Below are positions 49,789-60,597 of a stretch of DNA of 64,000 nucleotides, one piece after another (positions within the stretch are counted from its first letter, which is position 1; the number at the start of each line of letters is the position of its first letter). Source of the DNA: Nothophaeocryptopus gaeumannii (Eukaryota > Ascomycota > Dothideomycetes > Mycosphaerellales > Mycosphaerellaceae); contig JASISA010000009.1 in the NCBI GenBank assembly GCA_031771865.1, forward strand, positions 558,001-622,000, read 5' to 3'. The notes below the pieces were generated by a model, which saw nothing but the letters and a program-made list of their open reading frames with translations, made no database searches and had not been told where the DNA came from. The translations under genes were made by a program, and so were the position numbers.

Positions 49789-51255
49789 ATGTCTCGTAGC
49801 AGCACTCAACCAAGCAAGCCAGACGGCGTGACCGGACGCCTCTGCAACTGGATCAATAGCACTCAGTACTCGGATATACCACCAGAGGTCAAAGAAAGAG
49901 CCAAATACTTGATCCTGGATGGTATAGCATGCGGTCTAGTCGCAGCACACTTACCATGGTCTGAGATAGCGGCTAACGCTGTCTTCAAAATTGAGCCTGC
50001 GGGACAATGCACAGTCATTGGCTGGCAGGACAAGAAGCTGTCACCGCTGTCTGCTGCGATTCTTAACAGCACGTTCATACAGGGCTTCGAACTGGACGAC
50101 TATCATTCAAAGGCACCGTTGCATACAAACTCTTTGCTTTTGCCCGCACTCTTCGCAGCAGCTGAAGCCGCACCAAATGCCTTCACAGGAGAAGACTTGT
50201 TGAAGGCCTATGTCGTTGGCTGTGAGGTCGGGCCTCGCGTAGGTCTGGCTCTCCATGGCGGTGATCTACTATCGAGAGGCTGGCACTCTGGCGCAGTGCA
50301 AGGCCCATCAGCTTCTGCAGCTGCGACCTCATCTCTGCTCAGGCTGGATTCAGCTCACACAGAATGGGCTCTTGGCATCGCTGCAACACAAGCCGGAGGC
50401 CTCATGTCTGCTCAATTCGGATCGATGGCCAAACGAATGCAACACGGCTTCGGATCCCGAAACGGTCTTTTCGCCACTCTCATGGCACGAGAAGGCTACA
50501 CCGGTATCGAAGAAGTCTACGAAGTGCCATACGGAGGCTTCCTAAGCGTCTTCAGCCAAGGCGCAAACTTCGAACCAAAGTCACTCCCGGAAGAACTGGT
50601 GAAAGGTCTTGGAACGAATTGGGAAATCAATGGTATTTGCGTCAAACTTCATGCTGCCATGGCCGCTCTTCACGCCACAATCGAATGCATCGAGAGATTG
50701 CAACAAGCTCACCCGCAACTCTTCTCCGCTGACAATCTACCCAACATCGAACATATTACCACCAGACACGGCAAATCGGGCTACGAGCACGGCGGCTTTA
50801 TCGCTCCCCCGGACAAGCCTCTCAGCAGTACAGCCGCCCAAATGTCAATTCAATACGCCGCCGCAGCCCAGCTTCTCGATAGAGAAGTCCTAATGACCCA
50901 GTACGGAGCCTCAAAACTTAATCGCCCTGAGATCCGCGCTCTAATGTCCAAGATCAAACCAGAGCACGACAAGAATATCGATGAAACTGGGGATCCCATT
51001 TTCACGAGTCATGTTACAGTTCGATTCAAGGTTGGCAAGGAGGTGGAGCAGTACTTGCCTGCGGCGAAGGGAATTTCCCCGCCGGCGAGTAATCAGGATA
51101 TCGTGCATAAGTGGCGGATGCTTGTGAGGGATATCTTGGATGAGAAGAGACGGGATGCGATTGAGAACAACGCGCTCTCTTTAGACGAAACGAGTGATGT
51201 CAGGGAGTTGATTGCTTTGCTTGCGGGTGATGTCAAGTGTCCGATTGATGTATAA
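49789..51255 (+). CDS. MmgE/PrpD family protein, cis-aconitate decarboxylase / 2-methylcitrate dehydratase-like (488 aa)
   Basis: Single exon; ATG 49789 (MSRSSTQPSKPDG) is the first in frame. The family has an all-helical N-terminal domain and a lid; members act on tricarboxylates. Seen are ERAKYLILDGIACGLVA, NSTFIQGFELDDYHSKAPLH with the catalytic-site DDYH..APLHT pattern, GCEVGPRVGLALHGGDLLSRGWHSGAVQG (split as GCEVGPRVG and GWHSGAVQG), and GSMAKRMQHGFGSRNGLFA, plus KLHAAMAALHATIECIERLQ. It is closer in pattern to the fungal cis-aconitate decarboxylase-type group than to bacterial PrpD, but substrate cannot be fixed. Function in itaconate formation or in catabolism is open. Confidence 0.85.
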   Translation: MSRSSTQPSKPDGVTGRLCNWINSTQYSDIPPEVKERAKYLILDGIACGLVAAHLPWSEIAANAVFKIEPAGQCTVIGWQDKKLSPLSAAILNSTFIQGFELDDYHSKAPLHTNSLLLPALFAAAEAAPNAFTGEDLLKAYVVGCEVGPRVGLALHGGDLLSRGWHSGAVQGPSASAAATSSLLRLDSAHTEWALGIAATQAGGLMSAQFGSMAKRMQHGFGSRNGLFATLMAREGYTGIEEVYEVPYGGFLSVFSQGANFEPKSLPEELVKGLGTNWEINGICVKLHAAMAALHATIECIERLQQAHPQLFSADNLPNIEHITTRHGKSGYEHGGFIAPPDKPLSSTAAQMSIQYAAAAQLLDREVLMTQYGASKLNRPEIRALMSKIKPEHDKNIDETGDPIFTSHVTVRFKVGKEVEQYLPAAKGISPPASNQDIVHKWRMLVRDILDEKRRDAIENNALSLDETSDVRELIALLAGDVKCPIDV

Positions 51256-51293
51256 TGCAGCACCACGAGCGTTCTTCCCATGCAACGAACAGG

Positions 51294-51617
51294 TCAAGAC
51301 GTCTCTTGCTCGTCGCATTCGTCTCTGAACACCAGAATGTCCTTCTTCGATCCAGACTGTTCTTCATTTGAATCTGCGGTCCACTCCTGTATGTCTTGTC
51401 TTTCGACCACGTTCGTCAAGTCCAAGGCGCCAAGATTAGTTCTACCATCGGGTCGCTCATAGAACTCAGGGGTATCGAAGAGGGACATTGGAGCCTGCAT
51501 GCTCTTTTAGAACCTGCTCATAGCATTGAAGAAAGTCATAATTACCGCAAAGACCTTAGCCGCGCAACTTGCAATGAGCATGAGAGTGGGCTTCATGTTG
51601 ACTGCAGACGAGGACAT
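51294..51617 (-). pseudogene. Possible small membrane protein gene with in-frame TAA
   Basis: From ATG 51617 the minus strand reads MSSSAVNMKPTLMLIASCAA and KVFAVIMTFFNAMSRF, a single hydrophobic segment, then TAA at 51509-51507, then in the same frame KSMQAPMSLFDTPEFYERPD to a stop at 51294. The second part is acidic and has its own ATG at 51500. Either a nonsense change split a ~107-residue protein or the two parts are unrelated. No family recognised. Confidence 0.3.
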
Positions 51618-51866
51618 TTCAGCATATTCTTCGTCGAAGACCTCTTTAAATACCCGATGAAGTGCGCACGGTGCGAGCGAACTACGACATAGTGCTTCTT
51701 GAGACCAAGTTCACACGACCTGATGGCGTTATTGCGTGAGACCATGAAGCAAGGCAATCAGACTCCCCATTCAATTTGTCACATGCACAACCTGAGTAGG
51801 AGGTCCATCAAGGTCCGATTAGTCAACGTACTCTCACAAATCGTAGATCCTTCTGAATACTTCAAT

Positions 51867-52837
51867 CTACATATTTCTCCCACCCGTCACACTAATAGTC
51901 TGTCCATTGACATAACTAAACAGCGGACTACAGACCGCCAGCACCGCACTCGCCGCCTCCGTCGCAGTCCCCGGCCTCCTGAGAGGTATATCTGCATAAC
52001 TCGCCGTGGAATCTTTCTGCTTTTGAGGAATTCCCAAAGCCACCTTCTCTCCATCAGGCGTCGTGACAAAAGCTCCTTCTTCTTTGGCGGCTGTCAGGCG
52101 GGTTTGAATGTGTCCGAACGCCACCGTATTGGCGCGGACACCGAATTGGGGTCCCCATTCTTTGGCGATGGCTTTGGAGAGTCCGGTTACGCCGGCTTTG
52201 GCGAAGGAGTACTATCAAGACAGAAGAGAATTATGTTAGCCAAACCAACAGTCTCAAACAAGGTGGGTGGGCAAAGGTTAGAGATATACATACGTTCGCC
52301 TGTCCAGCATTGCCATGCAATCCACTCGTACTCGAAATATTCACAATACACCTCGGTTCCCCATCCTTGACCCTGAAATACTTCGCCGCCGCTCTCACCA
52401 ACTTAAAGGGCGCAGTAGCATGCAGAGATACGATGGTATCCCATTGCTTATCCGTGATTTTGTGAATCACACCATCCCATGTGAACCCGGCATTATTGAC
52501 GATGAAATGGATCTTGCCCCCACCAAAGTCTGCGGCTTTTTGGACAAGTTCGTTGATGTAGGCGTCGTTGAGGATGTCGCCGGGGATGGAGATGGCTTTG
52601 CCGCCAGAGGAGGTGATCTCGTTGGCGACTTGTTGGGATTTGGCTGGGAAGATAGACGGTCAACTCAGAAACCTATGCTTGGGCTGGTGAGATGGACTTA
52701 CTCTTGTCGATATCCGACACCACCACAAGAGCGCCCTCATTCGCAAACAACCTCGCACATTCGGCTCCAATACCTTGACCTGAGCCCGTGATGATTGCCG
52801 TTTGGCCCTTGAACATTCCCTGTGGATAGTTCGGCAT
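51867..52837 (-). CDS. Short-chain dehydrogenase/reductase, FabG-like (276 aa)
   Basis: Three exons: 52837-52702, 52643-52294 and 52211-51867; introns of 58 and 82 bp (GTAAGT..CCAG, GTATGT..GATAG). The Rossmann start is AIITGSGQGIGAECARLFAN with TGxxxGxG, followed by DID as the strand-2 acidic residue that favours NAD(H). Then NNAGFTWDG, the catalytic Ser in IVNISSTSGLHGNAGQAN, and YSFAK with the active-site Tyr and Lys at the start of exon 3. The C-terminus PLFSYVNGQTISVTGGRNM is typical of 3-oxoacyl-reductase-like SDRs. Substrate is unknown; its place beside the MmgE/PrpD and OPT genes may or may not matter. Confidence 0.9.
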
Positions 52838-53172
52838 GTTGGCTGCTGGTGAGAGATACTGGAGGAAGGGAGGAAGACGACGAGATCGTGTGTCCCGACA
52901 GACTGAACTTACAGACCAATATCCTACAATTGTACGATGCTGGCACGCGAGACGAATGCTGCGGGTATGTTTACCGGCAAAGTACGTGAACAGCCTCGGT
53001 CGACGGCTTGAGCTGAGCTTGAGTCAGTCTGCATGCGGGCGAGATCGGATGCGAGTCGCGCCCGAATTGTTACCACTGCTGTCGGTCATATTCTAGCGGA
53101 CATCTATTCTGTCTTGTCTATAGGTCACTCGATGCTCCGTTTCTTTATCGTCCATCGGTAATAGCGATTGTG

Positions 53173-53212
53173 CCTCGTCACTTCGTCACCTCGTCACCTC
53201 ATCACCTCATCG
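53173..53212. repeat. 8-bp minisatellite, five units
   Basis: Five imperfect copies of CCTCGTCA (variants CTTCGTCA, CCTCATCA, CCTCATCG) lie back to back just outside the 3' end of the OPT gene and upstream of the SDR gene. Confidence 0.7.
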
Positions 53213-53244
53213 ACCTTCGTCAAACTCAAGAAGTTTCGCCAACC

Positions 53245-55889
53245 TCAAGAATCCCCACTCATCTGCATCGCCGGCGACAATCGACTATTCGGCGGATAAC
53301 ACCGATCAATGAACGTAGGTTGATTCCCCCACCAGACACTACGAAACCAAGTCAGTCAATCAATCGAAAACCCATACACTTTCGAAGAAGCGACTTACGG
53401 AAATGACAGATTCGGCAAATTGATACAGAAAACCAAAACAGTCTGCATAATCTGCGTGCCGCAATCCATACCAGTAGCGAAGAGATAATGGTATTTGCGC
53501 CACCAGACAGGCTTCCAGCGGTAGACAGCGCCCATACTACACACAACATCGTCAGCCTTTGTTTCCATATCCATTTCCTTCAGCAGGGTAAGGGGTACTT
53601 ACAAGATCAAAGCCGACAAAAACGAACTAAAGAAGTTCGTCATGTTGTACACCGGGTATTTAGTAGGTCCATAAAAGAACATAGTCGGATTGCAGTAGTG
53701 CTCCATATTCCACTTCGGCTTCCACTTCTGCACCAACCACACCAACAGAACAGTAGCTGGTCCAAGGAGGAAACCATAGTACACCCAATGATACTCAGAA
53801 TCCTTCCCGAAGAATCTCTGCGGACCGATGACGCCCCAAAGGACCGAGAGGGAATAATATTTCCTTGTCTGGGCGGCGAACCAATTGACGGTGACCACGG
53901 CACCCGTGAGTTTGTCTTTCCCGATGTCATTGATGACGACTCGCATGAGAACGATGTTAACGAACGGGCCTATCAAAGTCCCCCAGACTTGTCCGATGAA
54001 CATTTCCCGTTCGGGGATTTTCATGTAGAAACCAAACTTATAATCCGATATAAGATTGAGATTCTGCTCCAGGATTTGACTCGCATATGTCAAAGCCGTG
54101 AGCATAGCCGTCGGACTGCCATGAAACAGACTTCCGGCAATAACTTCCGAGAGGAAGTTCATACCGACTTGTTGGTTGGCAACGCCCCAGAGGATTCCGT
54201 TGGGGAATGTGAAGACCCAGGCCATGAGAGCCATGACAATGAAACCCCACCAGGGGAGTTGAAAGTCTCCTCCGTAAATGGTTCCCAAGGAGAGGGCAAA
54301 GCAAACGCCGAGAAGGGCGAAGTACCACCACATGGGTGCTCGCTTGTGGACTGACATCAGCTTGAGGTAGGGGTCATTGTGGTCGTCCGGTACCGCGTCT
54401 TTCGTGAAGCCGAGTTTGAGGGCGGCCCAGACGTCTTTGCCGTACCAGAGACAGGCGTAGAGCATGGCTCCTGTGCTTGATGCGAATCCCCAGAAGAAGT
54501 AGAATACGTATGGCACCTGTTAGGAACTCAGTCAGTCGGGCGCCCGTTGTACATTCCGAGATACTTACGCTCCAGGCAGGCTGGCTGTACTCTGCCAGAG
54601 CAGTCTCATTCAGCCTGAAGTCCGGCGTCATGACCCTGGAGATGTTGTAAGTAGTTCCATTGCTGTCGAAAGTCGCTGATGACATGGCTTCGAAGTTCTT
54701 GGCGTTGAGGGTATTGGTGTAGTACAGGATAGGGTACAGCAACCATACTGCGAAGAAAGTGCCGGCGCATTGTGTCATGGTTGACCAGAGGGGCGTGTAC
54801 ATTGGCACGAGAGTTCCACTGTTGATGTAGTTCCAGTCCAAGCTCAAAGTCAACAAGCCAAAGCCATAGGTTCCAGATCCCAGGACATAGGCAAAGGGGT
54901 TGCCATGTCCCATCCAGCAGATGATTGGAAGAGAAGCCAGCAGAGGGAAGATCAGTTCCGGAAACCATTCCCAGACAAACGCGATGACTGCAACGTAGGC
55001 GAAGAACTTGAGTGATTTCTTCGCGACAGATGGGTTACGGTGCATGGCGTTGAAGAGGGCAACGTTAGGAAGTACGCCAGGGTAGTACATCTTTGGCGGT
55101 CGGACGAGAATGTCGCGAAAGACACCGGCGAAGCCGTAGCCTATCATCTGCGTGCTGATGAGAAAGAGAATCGACCAGCCTGGTCGCTGTCAGTATACCC
55201 CAGCCCACAATGACAAGCGTTCAAACACACCAGCACCGATCTTCCTGTTGTAGTAGACCTCGAGCGCACTGAGGGGACCAAGTCCATATGCCGTGTAGCA
55301 AGATCCCCAGTATGCCACAATAATGAGAGCGTGCTCTTTGGCATTCCACGGTCCAGGGTTCATGCTCCACTTATATCCAAAGAATGACAATTCTCGAGTC
55401 GGCAAGTAGCGAGCCATGAGATCGCCCATGCCCCAAGCGAGTAGCTGGATAGCATAGCTGGAAAGAGATTGCTCATATGGCTTGAAGTAATAGAAGGTGG
55501 AGATGGCACAGCCAACAATCACCCAGAAGGTGCTGAGTATCCAGAATCGAAATGTGAGGATGTGTTCGCTATTCTTCCATCAGTATGATGCCGTGAAAGC
55601 CCGGGGTCTGTACCTACGTGGGATCATTGTGAAGATCAACCGTCTTTGCCACCAGAGGGATAGGATAGTCCTTAAGTCTTGGATCGATGAACTCGTCGTT
55701 GTCGCCAGGTACGACAATCTCGTGCGCGTCGTGTGCTTCGAATTTGATCTCTGGGGAGTACGACGGAACAGGCTCGCTCTCGGCAACGAAGACGTTCTTC
55801 TCATCCCTGGTCGCCGAGTTCTGGCTGTCAGCGCTTGATACCTGAGAGTTCAGCTCTTCTATTGGAGCTTTGTTGCTAAGGGCTTCCAT
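53245..55889 (-). CDS. OPT family oligopeptide transporter (788 aa)
   Basis: Six exons: 55889-55618, 55568-55231, 55179-54569, 54516-53603, 53536-53399 and 53338-53245; every junction keeps frame and introns are 49-66 bp. OPT proteins import small peptides or glutathione and siderophore-like compounds with protons across the plasma membrane. Seen are NPGPWNAKEHALI (OPT signature NPGPF/WN.KEH), GYGFAGVFRDILVRPPKMYY, FPELIFPLLASLPIICWMG, GLLTLSLDWNYI, and near the end NPTMFFYGPTKYPVYNMTNF with GMDCGTQIMQTVLVFCINLP. About 14-16 hydrophobic segments. The N-terminal 90 residues are acidic and cytosolic. Overall closest to the Isp4/Mtd1-type fungal group. Confidence 0.93.
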
Positions 55890-57791
55890 TGCTTGTGGGC
55901 TGCGAAGCGTCCGAAGACGCAAAGAAAGAAGCCGAAGACAGCGTGTCGGACTAGAAGGTCAGTTCTGAAGGTGAGCAGATGATCACAAGCATGTATGGGG
56001 AATTGCTGTACGGATAACCCTTTACCTTAGACATGCGAAGCTCATCAGGCCAATATAGGGCTCGTGCACCTCTCGTAGCATGGATCAGAATGCCGCAAAC
56101 TGGGGGCCACTCTTGAGTCTGAATCGCCACAGTCCCGAGCTGCTGTCACGTTGTAATCGCACTGTAACCCTACCTCGTTAGACCGCGATACCATGCTGAA
56201 TTCTATCAATGAATCGGGCGCTTGTTGGTGCCAGGGTTCCGCCATCATCTTCCCAAGACTTGCCCTTTTAGCCCGTTCTGCTGCAGCACATGCGCGACCT
56301 GAAAGCACCAAGGTATGGTTCTAAGCCTTGGCCTTCACCTGTCTTCTCGCAACTGTTGCCCTTCAAATTGACTGATTCTGACTGCTCGGCTCTGGATGTG
56401 CCATAGTCCGAGGCCGGTCTGAACGGTGGCCAGCTCCAGGATTCGAACACGCGTGTCGAACGATGAACCATGCGAGACAAGCATTCACAGAGCGTTCGTA
56501 TCGTTGCCAAGAAACGCAAAGACGTCGCGCGGGAAGCTTGTGCCAATCTAGGAAGGAGCTTTTCTGCCAGCTGTCCGAAGCATTGATAGGCCATTTCTCC
56601 AGGCGAACGGCCCACCGGGGACCGCCGACCGCGTCTGGTCACTAGTCGCTCACGAAGCGCACGCCCAGCGGCTCCAGTATCACCAGCGTCCTCGCCAGTG
56701 CGATGCATCGGGATTGCTGCGCAAAGGGAAACAGCCGACAATCCAGAAGCAGCCATAGTTAGATAGGTGTGCCCAGTAATTAGCAGATTATCATCCATCA
56801 AATAATATTGATTTGAACAATATAGATCACGGATCAAATAAGGGCCTTAGAACGATCTATTAATCTAGATCGAGTAGTCGTGAATAACAGATTAAGCCGC
56901 CGTTATGATCCAAAAGTAGTCTTAGTGGTGGTTAAGTAAGTAAATGACCTCTCGGAGTCCTCCTAGTCCAGGTTAGATTTGCTGTAGTCTCCTTCTAATT
57001 GGTCTTATGTAAGAGTTAGCTTTGATAGTGTCGTTTCTCCTACGATAGCTCGTTTCCCCTACGTTGGCGACACCGAGGGTCCGCTTACTAATCGTCTTAT
57101 CTATAGCACTTCATCGTTCCAATCAGATCATTTTGATCTAGACACTCACTTACTGATCCAGATCACATGTAGTCCAGTTCAGATTAGAGCCTTTGACTGG
57201 TCTGGTTTGGATAATGCAGATCACTGGGTGTGCCAAGTTGGGCCCCGCTCTCGTGCTCGATATGCGCAGGACGCGTCCACGGATCATCCCGGACCTTCGG
57301 ATCATCCCGGACCTTGGCAGTGAGTGGGCACAGCAAAACGTTTCGTGTCTGCAGTGTATCGCGCTTCTCTCTTGTTGCACAGTCTGGCCCACTCCTGCCG
57401 GGTATCGCGTGCGCTGAATAATGGTGTTTGGCGTGGGGTCTGGGAAGTCGGCGTTTCGGCATTCCATCGATTGCGCGCCATAACAGTCGGCCGCATAGTT
57501 GAGCACAACGTGGACTTCGTAGATGGGAGAGGCAGAATGAGGTTGATACTAAATGAAATGTGAGAAAGCAGATGAAGTGCAGTCGGTGCCTAGCGGTGAC
57601 TCTAAGAAAGCAAGTACTACGGACGACGCATTCGCACTCGCACTCGCACTTCCTGTAGTTCTATGTTGAAGCCTTAGGCATTCAACCTCTGCTGACTGTC
57701 GCGCGCCTTCTCCTTTGCTGTCAGCTTTCACGCCTTACACCTACATATCAACAGCACTCCGAATTACATATAATTCACCTCTAAGACTACC
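55890..57791. other. 1.9-kb intergenic region with AT-rich repeat-like core
   Basis: No gene supported. Positions about 56760-57200 are AT-rich and stop-dense, unlike the flanks, and contain repeated GATC-centred words (AGATCACGGATCAAATAAG near 56822, an inverted similar word near 57150). This looks like an old transposon or repeat relic, without an identifiable family. Confidence 0.4.
57281..57316. repeat. 18-bp tandem repeat, two units
   Basis: GGATCATCCCGGACCTTC at 57281-57298 is followed directly by the same 18-mer with one change (final G) at 57299-57316. Confidence 0.85.
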
Positions 57792-59384
57792 ATGGCCCCG
57801 TTGATGAACGACGATGTTCGCGAGCAGGATCTTCCTACTCAATTGTCCGCCGACAGCACCCCAAAACCCCGTCTCTTGATCATTGGCGCCGGATCTCGTG
57901 GCAATGCCTACGCTGCGGCCGTCGTCCGCTCAGGCCTGGGCATAGTCGCTGCTGTGGCTGAGCCCGTACATTTCAAGCGGAGATTGCTGGGCTCGAAGTA
58001 CATATGGCCAGAATCAGAGCCCTCTCCAGAACAGGAATTCAATGATTGGAAGCAGTTCATCAAGCACGAGCAGCAAAGACGCAAGGATGAATCCGCTGGA
58101 CTACCCACGCCGCCTGGAGTCGACGCCGCCTTTATCTGTGTGCGCGATGAACACCATATTGACGTACTTACTGCGATAGCTCCTCTAGGCCTGCATATCA
58201 TGAGCGAGAAACCTCTGGCGACATCTTTAGCCGATTGTCTCCGGATCGAGAAGTCACTGCGAGCTGCTTCCGAACGCATTTTCGCCATCGGTCACGTATT
58301 GCGATACTCTCCTCATAATATGCTCCTTCGTCATTTGATCCGAGAGAAGCAAGTCATAGGCGAAGTCTTATCTATCGAGCATACCGAGCCAGTCGGCTTC
58401 TGGCACTTTTCTCACTCATATGTTCGAGGACATTGGCGGAAGGAATCGACTACCGCGCCGAGTCTATTGACCAAGAGCTGTCACGACATTGATTTCATAC
58501 TTTGGATGCTTTGTTCACCCGCTCTTGGAAGCCAAAGCGAAGCTCACTTGCCTGCTCGGCTATCTTCACATGGCTCATTAAAACAATTCAGGCGATCAAG
58601 AAAGCCAAAAGAGGCGGGTAGTGTGACAAACTGCCTTTCTTGCTCAGTCAAGGATACCTGTCAATACTCCGCGAAACGCATCTACTATGATAAACATTTG
58701 GCCAAGGATAATGCCAAGTGGCCCGTCGAGATCGCGAATCCGGAAGTTGAGACGATTCTCAATAACGGGGGCCCTGAAAAGGCAAAGGATGCCCTGATGC
58801 AGACACTTGCAGAAGACTATGACGAGAACACGAGTTTGGCGGACATCGAAGGAAGACCATGGTACGGACGATGTGTGTGGGAGAGCGACAACGACGTCTG
58901 CGATGATCAATACGTGACATTGGAATGGGATGACGATCCGCGACACGGTAGTGGGGTAATCGGGAGAGGCTCAAAGACAGCTTCTATTCACATGATTGCT
59001 CAAACACTCGCTCAGTGTGAACGACGAGGCCGGGTTTACGGCACGTCCGGAGAGATCTACTACGATAGCAAAAGCATCACGATTCACGACTTTATGAACG
59101 ATACGACACAGACATTCAACCCGGAAGTCCCGAAGAACTCTCATCATGGCGGCGGTGACGATGGCTTGACAGAGCAGTTTGTGAAGGCTGTCGCCGCAAG
59201 CAAAAGCGGCAAAAAGAGCGTCCGAGACGCACAAGTTGAGTTTATGGGCTGCACCATGGAGGACATTATCCGCTCGCATGCTGCAGTCTTTGCTGCAGAA
59301 GAAGCTCGTCGAGAACAGAAAGTGGTCGATTGGCAAACGTGGTGGTATCAGAATGTTGAACTCGCGCTTCAGAGTGGGAGTTGA
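57792..59384 (+). CDS. Gfo/Idh/MocA family NAD(P)-dependent oxidoreductase (530 aa)
   Basis: Single exon from ATG 57792. The Rossmann fold starts RLLIIGAGSRGNAYAAAVVR with GxGxxG near residue 31-36; AFICVRDEHHIDVLTAIAPLG and HIMSEKPLATSLADC carry the EKP motif characteristic of the family, with the conserved Lys. The C-terminal beta-sheet domain has VIGEVLSIEHTEPVGFWHFS, HSYVRGHWRK, a LLTKSCHDIDFILWMLCSP stretch where Asp and His are the usual catalytic residues, and VYGTSGEIYYDSKSITIHDF. CLSCSVKDTCQYSAKR adds a cysteine cluster, as in some related larger proteins. Such enzymes oxidise or reduce sugars and inositols; substrate not assigned. Confidence 0.9.
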   Translation: MAPLMNDDVREQDLPTQLSADSTPKPRLLIIGAGSRGNAYAAAVVRSGLGIVAAVAEPVHFKRRLLGSKYIWPESEPSPEQEFNDWKQFIKHEQQRRKDESAGLPTPPGVDAAFICVRDEHHIDVLTAIAPLGLHIMSEKPLATSLADCLRIEKSLRAASERIFAIGHVLRYSPHNMLLRHLIREKQVIGEVLSIEHTEPVGFWHFSHSYVRGHWRKESTTAPSLLTKSCHDIDFILWMLCSPALGSQSEAHLPARLSSHGSLKQFRRSRKPKEAGSVTNCLSCSVKDTCQYSAKRIYYDKHLAKDNAKWPVEIANPEVETILNNGGPEKAKDALMQTLAEDYDENTSLADIEGRPWYGRCVWESDNDVCDDQYVTLEWDDDPRHGSGVIGRGSKTASIHMIAQTLAQCERRGRVYGTSGEIYYDSKSITIHDFMNDTTQTFNPEVPKNSHHGGGDDGLTEQFVKAVAASKSGKKSVRDAQVEFMGCTMEDIIRSHAAVFAAEEARREQKVVDWQTWWYQNVELALQSGS

Positions 59385-59955
59385 GGTTATCCAGCCTCCT
59401 ACACGTGTGTGCGGATGTTGTTTGGCAAGACTTGCTGACTACTGCGACAACGTGGTTGAATCAAGCCTTCATGCGCGTCGTTCAGAATGCGCCATCTATA
59501 GCGCCCTCGTTTAGCAGTCTTGCCACTAACCAGTTTGGTCCAAGCGTATTCCCATAACCCTATGCTTCTCCGAACATCACGTCTTGAAAGCCGACGACAA
59601 CGAACAATGATGCATGCTGCGAATGAATGGTTCCATGACCAAGGACAAAGGTGCACTGAAGTCGAAACGACATGGCGACAGTCTCGTAATAAAGCATCTC
59701 AACGATGCTTGAGTCCAAGAGTTCAACCTACTGCCTTCACAACATAGAAGAGCTTCTGACGGCTTCTGAAGATGATCTCATTCCTGCACACCAAAGTGGT
59801 CGCAACTCAAGTCGGCAGTCACTTCAAGCGACCACATTCGGAGCTCTTTACCTTCAACGAAGTCAGCACGGCTCCGAGCTGCTATCCCAATTCGGCTTCA
59901 ATGGCTCAGTCATGAGCTGCAGGGCCTACTTTCCAGCGTAGCACGAGCTCATCAT
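59385..59955. other. Intergenic downstream of the oxidoreductase
   Basis: Short open frames only (for example 59705-59941). The piece near 59960-60367 on the plus strand is listed separately. Confidence 0.45.
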
Positions 59956-59994
59956 TTGCGGTCGATTGTGAACAGGCATTCATTTGATGCCTTA

Positions 59995-60367
59995 GCGATC
60001 TCGAGGGCACCGTGTTCTCCAGACAGAAAATGCATTAACCCCTCTGAGAAGAGCAAGAATGTCACAGACGATGCGAAATCTGAGGCAGAAGAATCCGAGC
60101 GCGTGGAGAAGCGGCCGAAGACGGTCGAAGAACTGTGCCGCAACGTTCGAATGCCCAATGCCTATGATGTGTTCCTGCACAAGTGCATTATCAATGGCAA
60201 ATTTGTTCAGGCACGAAGGCGCCATATCCACCACCATTGGCTTCATCCCAGGGTTCTTCCTGGTTGACAAAAAAGCATCATTGATCGTCCCGGAATGGGT
60301 GACAGCCCGCTCGGATCGTCCCGTCGAACGTATTCGCGAGACTGGTTTGAGTGAATTGGACCATTGA
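59995..60367 (+). pseudogene. Fragment of an unrecognised gene with one frameshift
   Basis: A protein-like stretch KSEAEESERVEKRPKTVEEL, CRNVRMPNAYDVFLHKCIIN, GKFVQ in one frame passes, after one extra G near 60214, into HEGAISTTIGFIPGFFLVDK, KASLIVPEWVTARSD and ends at 60367. The join is smooth once the base is dropped. No ATG was found upstream in frame, so the 5' end is missing or spliced. Function unknown. Confidence 0.35.
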
Positions 60368-60597
60368 AGAGAAAGAGCATCAACGCGTGATTGATTCTAT
60401 TGGCGTTGCAAGATCAGAACTGGTGGACCCTCTCGGACTGCACTGTGCCGTCTTCGAACACCCATCTCCACAACATCAGGTGGCATACGCTGTCAAAGGC
60501 ATATAAAAAAGATGTTGCAAAACTTCCCATCAGGGTCAGTTCGTTCAGCAACCAGTCTTGTCTATTCTCTCTGGAACTCGACTTTCTTCTCAACCCT

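Noticed and set aside
49789..55889. Itaconate or secondary-metabolite gene cluster
   Set aside because: No mitochondrial carrier, no core synthase (PKS, NRPS, terpene) and no cluster regulator nearby; the PrpD-like gene alone is not enough.
56425..56470. TTCGAA-containing stretch resembling a tRNA T-arm on the minus strand
   Set aside because: The flanking bases do not form the T stem and no A-box or acceptor stem pairs with it.
57270..57276. ACGCGT near 57271 as a cell-cycle promoter site
   Set aside because: It lies in a repeat-like intergenic stretch 500 bp from a non-replication gene; a single 6-mer there is likely chance.
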